Source: Undibacterium sp. YM2
Lineage (GTDB): Bacteria; Pseudomonadota; Gammaproteobacteria; Burkholderiales; Burkholderiaceae_D
Reading direction: 5' to 3'
Length of the DNA: 64,000 nt
Assembly (NCBI RefSeq): GCF_009937975.1
Contig: NZ_AP018442.1
Coordinates: 62,001-126,000, forward strand
Shown here: piece by piece, positions 18,701 to 27,325 of the stretch
Numbering within the stretch: the stretch's first letter is position 1
Layout of the letters: each line of letters opens with the position of its first letter
Notes under the pieces: model-generated
The model's database searches: none
Seen by the model: the letters and a program-made list of their open reading frames with translations, nothing else
What the model was told of the DNA's origin: nothing
Made by a program: the position numbers and the translations under genes

Positions 18701-20792
18701 CATAGAATTCGTGATCGAGGGCGTCAATCCGCAAGAGCTGACCAACGGCAATATCTACAGCCAGACCATCTTCCTGGACAATGCTGTCTTCTATAAGTAT
18801 GCCAATGCCCGCATCATTGCCGTGCTGGCCACTGTCGAAGGTGTCGCTGGTACCGACAGCGGGCAATACCTGCTGCGGCTTGCCTATAACGGCAACCCTT
18901 TCAATGACCGCGACATGAACCGTGACCGGTTGAGCTTCCGCACACCATGGCGCGAACGCATCTATGGCTATCAGTGTGAAGATAACAGCCCGACCTTCTC
19001 TGATCATGGTGAATCCTGGTCAGAAGGTGTGAGCCGGGTGACACCGTTCTCTACCTGGGAAATTTCTTTCCCAGCAACCCAGACCAATCGCGGCTTGCGT
19101 TTTACCTCAGGCACAGTCACCCTGCGTCTATCCTTTGTACTGGAAGCGCGTATCGTCGACCCGGCTATGCTGGCCAGGCTGCGCATGGTCACACCTGCTG
19201 TCAGTGCACTGGCAGGCCCGGTAGCACGCATGGCAATTGCGCCAGAAGCGGATCATGCCGCCCTCAAGGCATTCGCCCTGCCATCCAAAGAAAACCTGCT
19301 GACAGCGCTATATCAGCAAGGCAGCTGCACCAATGGCTGGGACGTCGTGTTCAACATGGGCTTGTCAGAAATCAACCGCGTCCTTGCCATCCAGTATGAA
19401 GAGTTAAAGACATCGACCACTTACAAGAACAGGATCGTCGTCTCTACTTCAGAAAAATATCCAGGCAATGTCACCATCAACACCTATTTTGAAGTCGAGT
19501 ATGGTTACCCCAAACTGGAATTCAGCGTCAACAGCAACAATACCGCCAGGCTGGACATGGAAATCCTCAAGGGTACGATGAAGGTATGTACCAAGATAGG
19601 TTCTGCCCCGGAGGTATGTGATCCGCCGCAAAACATCACCGGCGAAACCATGACGGCCTACGTACCCTTGGGCAAGGTCAACGGCCAGGTCAAGGTTGGC
19701 AACCAGAACCATGACGTACTCAGGGTAGAACTGAATATGCTGCAAGGTGCATTTTCGATAGGCAATATCCGGCTCAGTGACGCTACCAAGGTGGAATTCA
19801 ATAAGGCGGTACAGGCTTACTTCACGCAGAACCCGGTGGTCTACCTGATCAACCAGCTGGACCTGACGGAGATCCCCACCCTGCCCGCCTTAAAACCCAG
19901 CAACTTCCTGTTCAAGCCCCTGCAGACCGCCAGCGGCAACCAGATGTTGCAGCTCTACATTATGACTGGAGGGCGTGACCTGCTCAATTACTCGCTGGCT
20001 TCACTCAACAACGTGCCTGAACCGCTGCCACAGGGTCAGAACACCAGCATGATCGTCAGCTCTCAACTGGTGTTCCGCGACATACTGCCGCAAAGCCTGC
20101 GCAATAATGGCTGGACACTGCAAGGCCAGAACCCCGGCAGCAGCGCCAAGGCCTGGACAGCCACCTTCACCAGCGCCAGCGTGACTGCCACCGTCGACCT
20201 GAGCCCGCTCAACCATAGCAGCAGTGTTTCCGGTCAGGGCGGCGGATCAACGACGCGCTATACCTACTCCATCCCCGGCGGTAATGACATCGCCTGGAGT
20301 CTGAACGGCACCACCCTGAAAGTCCAGTCGAATGGACAGCTTGTTTATGGCGGCACCCAAAATCAGGTCATGAATTATAAAGAGCATTCGTCAACCACGT
20401 TCTATCCCTGCTTCTTCAATTGCACCAGCACCTCAGACAGAGACCTCAGCACCGAAGTCAGTCTGAATGTACAAGCCTTCATGCCTTTGTCAGTGGGCGG
20501 TGACGGCCGCAACCAGAAGATCAACATCGCCATGCAAAGCACAGGGGTCAAGGTGGAAGGCCATATGTCAGGCGGCGGACCCAGCGGATCAGATGACCTC
20601 AAGAGCCAGGTCAATCAGCGTATCAATAGCCAGATCCCACCACAGATAGAGAAAAAACTGTCCATCAATTTTGAAGCGGTTTCTGTCTTTGCGCTGAAAA
20701 ACCTGCTATTCCCTTCAGGCAATTACATCAGCTTCAGCAGTTGTGATGTACCAGGTGATTTGCTCCTGCTGGGGAATATACAGGCGAAATAA
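15774..20792 (+). CDS. Giant MACPF-like protein with coiled-coil core and TULIP/P47-like C-terminus (putative pore-forming toxin)
   Basis: 1672 residues. N-terminal about 400 residues carry the MACPF/perforin signature FKQYGTHYVSALEFGDTILQ (about residues 200-220). Residues about 600-900 are long amphipathic helices (YQSMIDQGKAEAAQQQTKLN, ELNKQLLHARGDVDVATQQY) flanking a hydrophobic hairpin-like segment (IIKFGLDVATNLFSLGTSFL, IPASSISAVKDLGLM), the architecture of alpha-helical pore formers. About residues 980-1130 look like a beta-sandwich. From about residue 1180 the chain reads SCTNGWDVVFNMGLSEINRV, reminiscent of the start of P47/OrfX TULIP lipid-binding proteins, and continues as beta-rich sequence to the end. 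No signal peptide. Monocistronic, followed by a palindromic terminator. Higher GC than the flanking DNA by eye. Domain calls are from motifs; the toxin role is inferred. Confidence 0.6.
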   Translation: MMTTSSFVLGFSTNLTIGLNSDWDPARNKLNILYPTTDEAMTPAAPVVSMERGTWTYPDISLHNNALSLLDALIPYQILTPAADIDAVQIGAGALLGGAYQSTASLQQLSGAIGVDLTKADYRYALVKLRRVDSEVTHASQTGGILVHARPRQPDAAYHLTESFMSDITKLPHAGRSRQQDYGDQLVQSDAERVLASFKQYGTHYVSALEFGDTILQVFAYMPEKFARIEEAYANGNNILSGPGSQDFVQFTTDSKTGVFGLVAEYGKVLCLSNSAAFTKSLHNQSWLDKIWSQKNSIFALFNPNASFSLFTLQEQFTEQTVSKVTLASMGVMIEQKRLLLWQRVFKGAMVQKYRDNVQANFMVYDDRDFERMLPADFNDVTSFIATPNINVYKARLDIGEMQFVAATEVVNFTLFANVLALKSNAAFAVPGKNLSLYAQVFDMRSKGQPRQLELSDAGYDQLKLACDEFLGALVVRNRAGDRYSVIVDGLRFGLQGSGAGAVPIIAGDVRLSPDQEAVPKLINSLQYSMSFAEAVLSDQSACANDGLQLLMRRYLNWIASWIPVLPDDPEVIALRVRAMDLANFVNDPESGAFVPILPFDDYQQYVQKILGYLDRIQLQLVQNEQRMANRRLQELVIDVGKTLNENIIESGKLVSGIVDANIAQQKDMQGFYQSMIDQGKAEAAQQQTKLNELNKQLLHARGDVDVATQQYKSAVEKWETMEIIKFGLDVATNLFSLGTSFLIPASSISAVKDLGLMAQRIQKTLNVLNATQKLYTGISTGLTGLNGAQAALDGLDAGQFGNPSSQSWDEMSLYFDQVMATGPDVKAEKAALQTAFKIMVLRGKAVAGAESSLHTIQRNIYTNQLQQELNARQAARLAELQNKLNPANVKDLDRSAIDLMGLTGQLTYMQNQMLTILARAFLTQDQALQYAYLQAATPITSFSLLKFSAAIVQQHGRTLAAKSALAPYQPVRTKPIEFVIEGVNPQELTNGNIYSQTIFLDNAVFYKYANARIIAVLATVEGVAGTDSGQYLLRLAYNGNPFNDRDMNRDRLSFRTPWRERIYGYQCEDNSPTFSDHGESWSEGVSRVTPFSTWEISFPATQTNRGLRFTSGTVTLRLSFVLEARIVDPAMLARLRMVTPAVSALAGPVARMAIAPEADHAALKAFALPSKENLLTALYQQGSCTNGWDVVFNMGLSEINRVLAIQYEELKTSTTYKNRIVVSTSEKYPGNVTINTYFEVEYGYPKLEFSVNSNNTARLDMEILKGTMKVCTKIGSAPEVCDPPQNITGETMTAYVPLGKVNGQVKVGNQNHDVLRVELNMLQGAFSIGNIRLSDATKVEFNKAVQAYFTQNPVVYLINQLDLTEIPTLPALKPSNFLFKPLQTASGNQMLQLYIMTGGRDLLNYSLASLNNVPEPLPQGQNTSMIVSSQLVFRDILPQSLRNNGWTLQGQNPGSSAKAWTATFTSASVTATVDLSPLNHSSSVSGQGGGSTTRYTYSIPGGNDIAWSLNGTTLKVQSNGQLVYGGTQNQVMNYKEHSSTTFYPCFFNCTSTSDRDLSTEVSLNVQAFMPLSVGGDGRNQKINIAMQSTGVKVEGHMSGGGPSGSDDLKSQVNQRINSQIPPQIEKKLSINFEAVSVFALKNLLFPSGNYISFSSCDVPGDLLLLGNIQAK

Positions 20793-20835
20793 AAACAAGC
20801 CAGACGTTCTCGTAAAAACCGCATGACCAAAACAG

Positions 20836-20871
20836 ACAAGGCGTCAATTCAATATTGAATTGACGCCTTGT
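20836..20871. terminator. 36-bp perfect palindrome, likely bidirectional terminator
   Basis: ACAAGGCGTCAATTCAAT followed directly by its exact complement. It begins 44 bases past the MACPF gene stop. Arms of 18 bp without a loop are unusual; it lacks a long T tract, so it could also be a protein-binding site. Confidence 0.55.
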
Positions 20872-21366
20872 TCATTGACCTGTGTATATCATAACCCTAC
20901 CGCGACCTTTGGATTTACCAAAGTCAGATATCGTGGTTTGCAAAAGAATGCGCATCGCTTGTTTGTGACCTGTGCACTGGCGAACTTGTCTAGGGTTCGC
21001 AGGCGCTTGATGCGCATGCAAGGGTCATAGTGTGCCCAAGGTGCGAGACATCGCACGAAAAGTGAAAAAATTGGCGAGTTACCTCCCCAAATCTCTGAAG
21101 ATAATCATGTTATGAAGACGCTTTTATTCTCTGTTCGTCACATGATTGAAAATCAAAGAAAATTAGAACTTAATCAGATATTCCTTAGAACTAAATCTGA
21201 CGTTCCCTAGAGCATTCGATGGCTCCGTACTTGCACACGGTAGGTTGTGAGCTTAAGCGAACTACCAACGAGTGGTCTGGCCACGACAGTTTGTTCACAA
21301 CTAAGCGCACGTACATGACATGGCTTTGCGCCAATACTTGATTCACTTGATTTGCAATCTTCTACG
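20872..21366. other. About 495 bp without a gene
   Basis: No coding frame with support and no clear repeats. It separates the MACPF-type gene from the convergent ubiE-type gene. Confidence 0.35.
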
Positions 21367-22143
21367 TTAGGCTTGCGGCTTCAGACCGATATGAAGCGCA
21401 GCGATACCCCCCATGAGATTTTCGTAGTTTACATGCGAGTACCCTGCATCCTGCATCATGGATTTGAACGTTTCCTGGTCCGGGTGCATCTTAATCGAGT
21501 CAACAAGATACCTGTACGGCTTCCCATTCCCGACGAAGATCTTTCCAAAGGTCGGCCACAGGCTGGAATAGGCATCTGTCATCATTTGTAGTGGCTTGGA
21601 GGTGGGCTTCGAAAACTCGACGATCGTTAACTGTCCGCCTGGCTTTAGGACACGCAAGATCTCCCGCAGTGCCTGCATCTTGTTCGTGAAGTTCCGAATG
21701 CCGTAGCCGATGGTTACAGCGTCGAAGGTGCTTTCCTCGAACTTCAAATCCTCAGCATCTGCCTGAATAAACTGCACATTGTCCGGAATATCAGCCTTTG
21801 CAAGCCGTGCACGCCCTGCCTGTAACATCTGATCATTGATATCGCTGTGGATGACAGATCCGTGAGCCCCGACCCTTTTGCTGATAAGAATAGTCAAGTC
21901 ACCGGTACCCGCAGCAATATCGAGCACCTTCGACCCCGGTTTGATGTTGCTCTCCTTGATGGCGTACCATTTGACGGCGCGATGAGTCCCGAAAGAGATT
22001 ACGTCGTTCATGAAGTCATACTTCGGCGAAACGGTATCGAAGACCTCTGCAATCCTCCTCGCTTTTTCATCGACTCTGACTTTTTCGAATCCAAAATGTG
22101 TGGTCTTTGCCTGGTCTTTTTCGCTGTATGCTCTTGCGGTCAT
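21367..22143 (-). CDS. ubiE: UbiE/MenG-type C-methyltransferase
   Basis: 258 residues, family length. Starts THFGFEKVRVDEKARRIAEV then FDTVSPKYDFMNDVISFGTH, the UbiE signature 1; SAM-binding motif I is KVLDIAAGTGDLTILIS (GxGxG-like); signature 2 is QADAEDLKFEESTFDAVTIG with YGIRNF; then LREILRVLKPGGQL and VEFSKP. It methylates the demethyl-ubiquinone (or menaquinone) ring using SAM. It stands alone, away from ubiB/ubiJ, amid accessory genes; possibly a second copy beside a core one elsewhere, which the window cannot show. Confidence 0.9.
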   Translation of the reverse strand: MTARAYSEKDQAKTTHFGFEKVRVDEKARRIAEVFDTVSPKYDFMNDVISFGTHRAVKWYAIKESNIKPGSKVLDIAAGTGDLTILISKRVGAHGSVIHSDINDQMLQAGRARLAKADIPDNVQFIQADAEDLKFEESTFDAVTIGYGIRNFTNKMQALREILRVLKPGGQLTIVEFSKPTSKPLQMMTDAYSSLWPTFGKIFVGNGKPYRYLVDSIKMHPDQETFKSMMQDAGYSHVNYENLMGGIAALHIGLKPQA

Positions 22144-22624
22144 ATCGGTACTCTCAAGTAAAGTGTCGGTTCAATCGCGTAAAAGAAGCACTAACACCGC
22201 AAATAATATAAATGCGGTGACACTGAATGCCATTGCTCATATGACGCGCCTACGCACCTGCTGATTCTGGGACGATAGAAATTAATGTGGATTTTACCAC
22301 GCCCGATAGCAACCTTTAATGAACGTCCAGGGCCGAACCTAGCTTTCTAGAATTTGGTTCCGATACTTGGAATGAAATGAATTTTTCTCTGATGGACCGG
22401 TAAAAAAGTTAACCTTTTTTTACTTGTAATAATAGCTAACTCAAATAATAATTAGTTATTAAATTATACACTATATAACAGAAGCAATCGCCCAGCGCAG
22501 CTTTTCCGGTTTCCAAGTCGTGAGTATGTTTGCTTACTTCGCCAACACGAAAAGTCGTCTGAGCACATTTATGATCATAGGTAATATCCTCCACAGCGAC
22601 CAGCAAACCACTTCGGAGCAATTT
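22144..22624. other. Divergent intergenic region, about 480 bp
   Basis: Must hold the promoters of ubiE (minus) and of the 22625 gene (plus). AT-rich from 22385 to 22480. An open frame continues upstream of 22625 but without a ribosome site. No repeats recognised. Confidence 0.4.
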
Positions 22625-23584
22625 ATGGCAAACAATCTTGTTTCTATTTCTGTCGCAAATTACAGTTCACTGGGCGAAATTCAAATTACGCAAAACGGCA
22701 CCGTAATGGGTACTGTATCCGCTGCGCAGTCTTCGATCATCCCAACCATTGGCACCGTCAGTGTTACGCCAGGTCTCGCAATTTCTATTCAGGGCGCTCC
22801 GAATTATTACAATGTTTGTGATGTTGCCGCAGAAAATGTGGTGGCAGGCCTCTTCATCCAGACCAATGTAGCGTGGGGAACCAACGCCTGTCCGTGTGAT
22901 AGCGTGCAAAGTCAGTGGCCCTCCAATTGGCCAGCACTGTTTACTGGCAGTGTGTGCGGCGATGACGGCACCGTCGGGTGTATGCAACAGACTCCAGACG
23001 GAAAGCCAGGTGGCACATGCAACCCCAACTGGTTGCAATACACCACGATTAACGCCGATAGTATCGCCATCAACGCGGGCGACGACTGTCGCACCATCTG
23101 CACCAATAATTTATGCAACTTCCTCCTGGGAACCGGTGGAGTTACCCAGATCACTTTCGATTTCGAGGTGGTCAACTACACCAAGTCGGACGGCAGCGCC
23201 ATTTGGCTTGCATTCTGGATTTATTGCAAGGCTTGGCAGAACACCCAGGAAGTCGATTTCATTGAAAGCCGGTGGGGACCTGGCGATGGGTTGAACAGCA
23301 ATTTTGCAGGCCAAGGCGAACAGGTCGTCATCTATCCTGGCAGCGCAACTGGACCTTGGACAGGTTCCATCACTGCAAACTTTTCCACCAATTCCGATGG
23401 CACGATTGCGGTCAGCGTCTCCAACAGCGTCAACAGTAACATAGGCACGGCGACATTGGCAGGGCCCACCGGCTCTGAAACAGGCTATTTCTTTGTACTG
23501 AATACCTGTCCCACCGATCAGTCTGATTGTACTATCACCATTTCTAATCTTAATGTGGTTGGCACTTGGCAGGGAACTACCTGA
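22625..23584 (+). CDS. Cysteine-rich protein with a glucanase/lectin-like (ConA-fold) domain
   Basis: 319 residues from ATG 22625, which has GGAG 7 bases upstream. The first 70 residues are beta-strand-like (VSISVANYSSLGEIQITQNG). The remainder holds about 13 Cys (e.g. NACPCDSVQ, CRTICTNNLCNF) and a stretch FDFEVVNYTKSDGSAIWLAF ... EVDFIESRWGPGD, which resembles the core of GH16-like/ConA-type proteins (the E-x-D-x-x-E pattern is EVDFIE). No signal peptide is evident although the Cys content suggests an extracytoplasmic place. Function unproven; could be a carbohydrate-binding effector. Confidence 0.5.
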   Translation: MANNLVSISVANYSSLGEIQITQNGTVMGTVSAAQSSIIPTIGTVSVTPGLAISIQGAPNYYNVCDVAAENVVAGLFIQTNVAWGTNACPCDSVQSQWPSNWPALFTGSVCGDDGTVGCMQQTPDGKPGGTCNPNWLQYTTINADSIAINAGDDCRTICTNNLCNFLLGTGGVTQITFDFEVVNYTKSDGSAIWLAFWIYCKAWQNTQEVDFIESRWGPGDGLNSNFAGQGEQVVIYPGSATGPWTGSITANFSTNSDGTIAVSVSNSVNSNIGTATLAGPTGSETGYFFVLNTCPTDQSDCTITISNLNVVGTWQGTT

Positions 23585-23755
23585 TGCTATCAGCCGTAGC
23601 GCCAGTATATGTGTTGAAGTTTGGGGCCTGGAGCAGTCCCCTCTATTTCTATGTAACACAATGGATTCAAATAACCGACTTCTTATTGAGCATTGTGTAA
23701 TCTTGTCACACTCTTTTTCCACAAGCGGAAATATCAATCGAAAACAGGGGGGCGC

Positions 23756-25453
23756 ATGCGGGTATCAACTTTTTCCAATGGGGTCAGAGTAAACGCAATT
23801 GCGGGAACTCATGTAGTTCTACTTGGCTTTGACCTGGTTAGTACCCAGCGTTCTGGCTGTCTGGGCTTTGCGATTCAGCGTCGTGATCTGAAGACGGGCG
23901 AGGTTGTTTGGATGCGGGGCATGAAAACTTTTGAGACAACTGAACCGAATGCTGCATTAGGTCAGATGTTTTCGTCGCAACAGCATCCGTTTCAATCATT
24001 TCAGTGGTCGGACTACAGTGTTAAGCCTGGCCAGAGCTACGCCTACGAAGTTCACCCAACTTATGGAACACCTGAGGCCCTTGAAGTGCGGGATGGCGCC
24101 GAAGTTACCGTGGTGACTGAGATTGAGTGGGGGGAGCCACATTCAGTATTTTTCAACCGTGGAAGCGTTGCGACGCAGGAGTACGCCAGACGATTTCAGA
24201 ATCGTCGTCCCAGTGAAGTTGGCCAAGCTGCCTACGACTGGCTTTCGCGCGGTTTGCACGAGGCATTGCTGACTTTGATTAGTCGTGCAGACAGCCCAGC
24301 CTGGAAGGTACATGCAGCTATTTATGAATTTCAGGATGGCCCCGCTCTGGATGCCTTAGCCCAGGCCAGTTCAAAGGGTGCCGAGGTACACGCATTGTTT
24401 GACGCGATTCCTGGCGAGAATCATCCAATGGACGAAAACAAAAAAGCCATTACAGCGGCCGGTATCGAAGCATTATGCATCCCTCGCACGCACGGCAAGA
24501 TCATGCACAACAAATTCGTCGTGCTGACTTACAACGGAACGGCTCAAGTAGTATGGACTGGCTCCACCAATTGGACACAAAATGGCATCTATGGACACTC
24601 CAATCTGGGTCACGTGGTGCAAGACAAAGCACTGGCCCAAGCCTTCCTTACCTATTGGGAACGTCTATCCACAGACCCTAAAACTGACCGAACTTCTGGC
24701 TACAAAACCAGCAACGTAGAGCAAACGCCAGCCCCAGTTGCCGATTGGCCTCAGAGTTTGGCATGCATTTTCTCACCCCGTAACAATCAGGATGCACTCG
24801 ACTGGTATGGTGAACTGGCGGGAGGCGCGTCCAGCGGACTGTTTGCGACTTTTGCTTTTGGAATGAACAAGACGTTTCAAAATGTCTATGGACGCGATGA
24901 TGATGTGCTGCGATTTGCGTTGATGGACAAGCGGACCGCGCAGACCCGTGAACCGGCCCGAAGCAACGACTTGGCAGCCATTCATGCGATTGCAGCACGT
25001 AAGAATGTAGTCTTAGCCATTGGAAATAACATCGTGACCAATGAGTTTGACCGTTGGTTGGCCGAGATGCACCAGATAGTTGACCATGTCAATGTGCCGT
25101 GGATTCATACCAAATACATGCTGGTGGACCCGTTGGGGGATGAGCCTGTTGTCATCGTGGGTTCGGCTAACTTTAGTGACGCGAGCACCACTGACAACGA
25201 CGAGAACATGCTTGTGATCCGCGGGGATAAACGCGTTGCGGACATCTACCTGGGTGAATTTATGAGATTGCATTCGCACTACGCCTTTCGCGAGGCTGTT
25301 GCGATTCATACCGAGCAAGGAGGAAAACCTGTCGATTGGCGGCCACAGTATTTACTAGACAGCGATGCGTGGCAGTCTCCCTACTTCGATCCCAATGAGT
25401 CTTCGGGGCGTTTCTACCGGCGCAAGTTCTTTGCGCAAGCCATGAGTCTTTGA
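23756..25453 (+). CDS. Phospholipase D-fold protein with two HKD motifs
   Basis: 565 residues from ATG 23756 (GGGGGG just upstream). The N-terminal 130 residues form a beta-rich, Fn3-like module. Two PLD motifs follow: HNKFVVL ... GSTNWTQNG (about 251-273) and HTKYMLVDPLGDEPVVIVGS then ANFSDAST (about 451-475). Both have His-x-Lys and the Gly-Ser-x-Asn; the classical Asp is replaced by spacing variants common in bacterial PLD-like proteins. Such enzymes hydrolyse or transfer phosphodiesters in lipids or nucleic acids. 34 bp upstream of the DUF2278 gene, so one operon. No signal peptide. Confidence 0.8.
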   Translation: MRVSTFSNGVRVNAIAGTHVVLLGFDLVSTQRSGCLGFAIQRRDLKTGEVVWMRGMKTFETTEPNAALGQMFSSQQHPFQSFQWSDYSVKPGQSYAYEVHPTYGTPEALEVRDGAEVTVVTEIEWGEPHSVFFNRGSVATQEYARRFQNRRPSEVGQAAYDWLSRGLHEALLTLISRADSPAWKVHAAIYEFQDGPALDALAQASSKGAEVHALFDAIPGENHPMDENKKAITAAGIEALCIPRTHGKIMHNKFVVLTYNGTAQVVWTGSTNWTQNGIYGHSNLGHVVQDKALAQAFLTYWERLSTDPKTDRTSGYKTSNVEQTPAPVADWPQSLACIFSPRNNQDALDWYGELAGGASSGLFATFAFGMNKTFQNVYGRDDDVLRFALMDKRTAQTREPARSNDLAAIHAIAARKNVVLAIGNNIVTNEFDRWLAEMHQIVDHVNVPWIHTKYMLVDPLGDEPVVIVGSANFSDASTTDNDENMLVIRGDKRVADIYLGEFMRLHSHYAFREAVAIHTEQGGKPVDWRPQYLLDSDAWQSPYFDPNESSGRFYRRKFFAQAMSL

Positions 25454-25487
25454 ACGTGTCCTTCAAGTCAACTAAAGGAGAAAATCC

Positions 25488-26192
25488 GTGCCTATTCCCA
25501 ATTACTCAGTAGTCAAAGGTGCCTTGCGCGTGGGCGTGCCATTTGAGCCCGGTAATAAAGGTGACCCACATTACAACGTCATTATGGTTGTAGGGGGACG
25601 TGAGTACCGCGTTGCCGTGAATACACAGTCGCAAGATCACAGCGATCTGCTATTTCTCGCCACCTATCACTTTGACCACCCTATTGTGCAGTCCTTGACC
25701 TCATTGCCTGAAGGCGTGACGCCGCAGGGCGTTCGTCTGGATTATTTTCGTGACCCTGCACTGCTGAATGTTCATCGCATGACACCCATGGCTCCAAGCC
25801 AGGATGGGCCAGCAAACGACCTGAACGACGTTTTGGCAGACCTGTTGACCACCGAAGAGGACGTAGCAAACCAAACCACGTACAAGGTGGTCACACCGAC
25901 CTACACGGAAAGCCGAACAGCCTATCGCCCTAAGCAGGCCGTGACCGTATGGGCGGTTGGCAGCCTGTTTGCTGCCGAAAGCGAAAGCCCAGGCGTGCAT
26001 GACATCCATATGAATCAAGGCAATGGTGCGGACCATCGGCGAGACAACGGCATCTACACAGATGGAGCTCTTTTTGTGCAGGTTGGCAATGAAATGCGGG
26101 CATTCTTTGCGGCGTTCCAGTCTCAACGGCTTGGGACTGATTCCAAAGGCAATCCCGTTCCTGGTGCCAAGCCATTGTTGCAACTGTCATAG
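25488..26192 (+). CDS. DUF2278 (YukJ-like) protein
   Basis: 234 residues, GTG start with AAAGGAG 7 bases upstream. The family pattern is clear: MPIPNYSVVKGALRVGVPFE at the start, NVIMVVGGREYRVAVNTQSQ, a central LRLDYFRDPAL-like segment (GVRLDYFRDPALLNVHRM), and the C-terminal SPGVHDIHMNQGNG ... DNGIYTDGALFVQ. Biochemical role of the family is not established. It follows the PLD gene in the same operon; pairing could reflect an effector-accessory or effector-immunity relation, which is inference. Confidence 0.8.
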   Translation: MPIPNYSVVKGALRVGVPFEPGNKGDPHYNVIMVVGGREYRVAVNTQSQDHSDLLFLATYHFDHPIVQSLTSLPEGVTPQGVRLDYFRDPALLNVHRMTPMAPSQDGPANDLNDVLADLLTTEEDVANQTTYKVVTPTYTESRTAYRPKQAVTVWAVGSLFAAESESPGVHDIHMNQGNGADHRRDNGIYTDGALFVQVGNEMRAFFAAFQSQRLGTDSKGNPVPGAKPLLQLS

Positions 26193-26237
26193 CCATAATA
26201 AGATCCTATCCCAGATAAGGATAGAGGCGTGATGCCG

Positions 26238-26321
26238 CTCTACCAGCGTCGTCCCTTGTGCCAAAACAAGCTTTAAGGCTTCTTCACGCAATTCTGGTGG
26301 GTATGTCTTTTTCTGTTTCAT
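26238..26321 (-). pseudogene. IS3-type orfA fragment
   Basis: ATG 26321, with a good AGGAG site, starts KQKKTYPPELREEALKLVLA then QGTTLVE, the N-terminal HTH of IS3-family OrfA. Homology breaks at about 26240. The element end probably lies near 26355 (TGTCCGAAAAAGTCAGG). A solo left end of an IS3-type element. Confidence 0.65.
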
Positions 26322-26368
26322 TATTTCTCCTGATCGTTTATTTTAACTAACAGGGATGTCCGAAAAAG

Positions 26369-26692
26369 TCAGGATACCTCACCACAAGATGACTCAGTCA
26401 ACGTTGTTCGAGCAAGAAGACCATCACTTGAAATTGTGTTTTCTGCTTTTTCATTTTGGGTCTGCTGGGAAATACTGAGCAGAGCATCACATATTCCAGC
26501 AATTCCTCGATTATAAGCATTGCTTTGTGTTTCAGAGGATACGGCACGTTGTTGCTTTTCGCTATCAGAAAGCTCTACGTCATCATTGTCATAGGCGCCA
26601 ATTTGATTGTTACGATTCGCTTCACTCGCATGATAGGCATCATTATTTGGATTCATGCTATTACTGCGGTCATCATTCGAATTTCTGCTCAT
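26369..26692 (-). CDS. Small acidic, Asn/Ser-rich protein
   Basis: 107 residues, very hydrophilic (MSRNSNDDRSNSMNPNNDAY), with a short helical stretch (YNRGIAGICDALLSISQQTQ). Not recognised. The ATG overlaps the stop of the upstream zinc-ribbon gene (TAATG), which supports it being translated. Probably disordered. Confidence 0.5.
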   Translation of the reverse strand: MSRNSNDDRSNSMNPNNDAYHASEANRNNQIGAYDNDDVELSDSEKQQRAVSSETQSNAYNRGIAGICDALLSISQQTQNEKAENTISSDGLLARTTLTESSCGEVS

Positions 26693-27309
26693 TATCTTTC
26701 CTCAAATTTACTCAAATTTTTTCTAAGTTTGCAAACGGGACACCAGTGCGGGCGTTTTATTGTATTTGGCGTTGCGTTCCATTGATGACCAAGTGCACAT
26801 TCAAAAGCTAAATGCACCTTGTCACCTAAATACACTACTGAGAGACATCTTCCGCCCCTTTCAATTGCGATATCCTGGACTTGTTTTAGCCTTTCGAGTG
26901 CGCTCGAATTTTTAGAGGTTTCATTTCGCCCATTTGCACAAATTGGACACCAGGATTGTCGGTGCAAAATGTTACATGGTTGGGCTCGCCATTCATGACC
27001 TTGATCGCATATAAACTGTAAGTGCTTTCGAATTCCTGCATATTCGCTCGATAAACATCTCCCGCCCCTTTTTTCAGCTATCAACTGAAATGTTTTCAAA
27101 TCATGTTTGTCGTAATGCTGTCCACGGCATTGAGGACACCAGCTTTTCCTATAGACAATATGTTTCGCGGTTGCAATCCATTCATGCCCTAAACTGCACC
27201 GAAAGTTAAGTGTAGGGCGTGTACCTGAAAAATCGCCCCCCAAGCACGTGCCGCCGTTAGCAGCAGCGAGTACTTGAAAATAGGCGAGATCGTAGATATT
27301 CTCTGTCAC
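26692..27309 (-). CDS. Triple zinc-ribbon protein (treble-clef-like repeats)
   Basis: 205 residues, GTG start with GGGGGAG site. Three repeats of about 55 residues each have a Gly-Gly-x-Cys-Leu start (GGTCLGGDFSGT, GGRCLSSEYAGI, GGRCLSVVYLGD), then a Cys-x-x-Gly-His-x-Trp (CSLGHEWIA, CDQGHEWRA, CALGHQWNA) and end with Trp-Cys-Pro-x-Cys (WCPQC, WCPIC, WCPVC). Each repeat can bind one zinc. Such repeats occur in putative DNA-binding or nuclease-linked proteins of phages and genomic islands. No catalytic domain is present here. Confidence 0.75.
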   Translation of the reverse strand: MTENIYDLAYFQVLAAANGGTCLGGDFSGTRPTLNFRCSLGHEWIATAKHIVYRKSWCPQCRGQHYDKHDLKTFQLIAEKRGGRCLSSEYAGIRKHLQFICDQGHEWRAQPCNILHRQSWCPICANGRNETSKNSSALERLKQVQDIAIERGGRCLSVVYLGDKVHLAFECALGHQWNATPNTIKRPHWCPVCKLRKNLSKFEER

Positions 27310-27325
27310 GATTTGTCTCCCCCAA

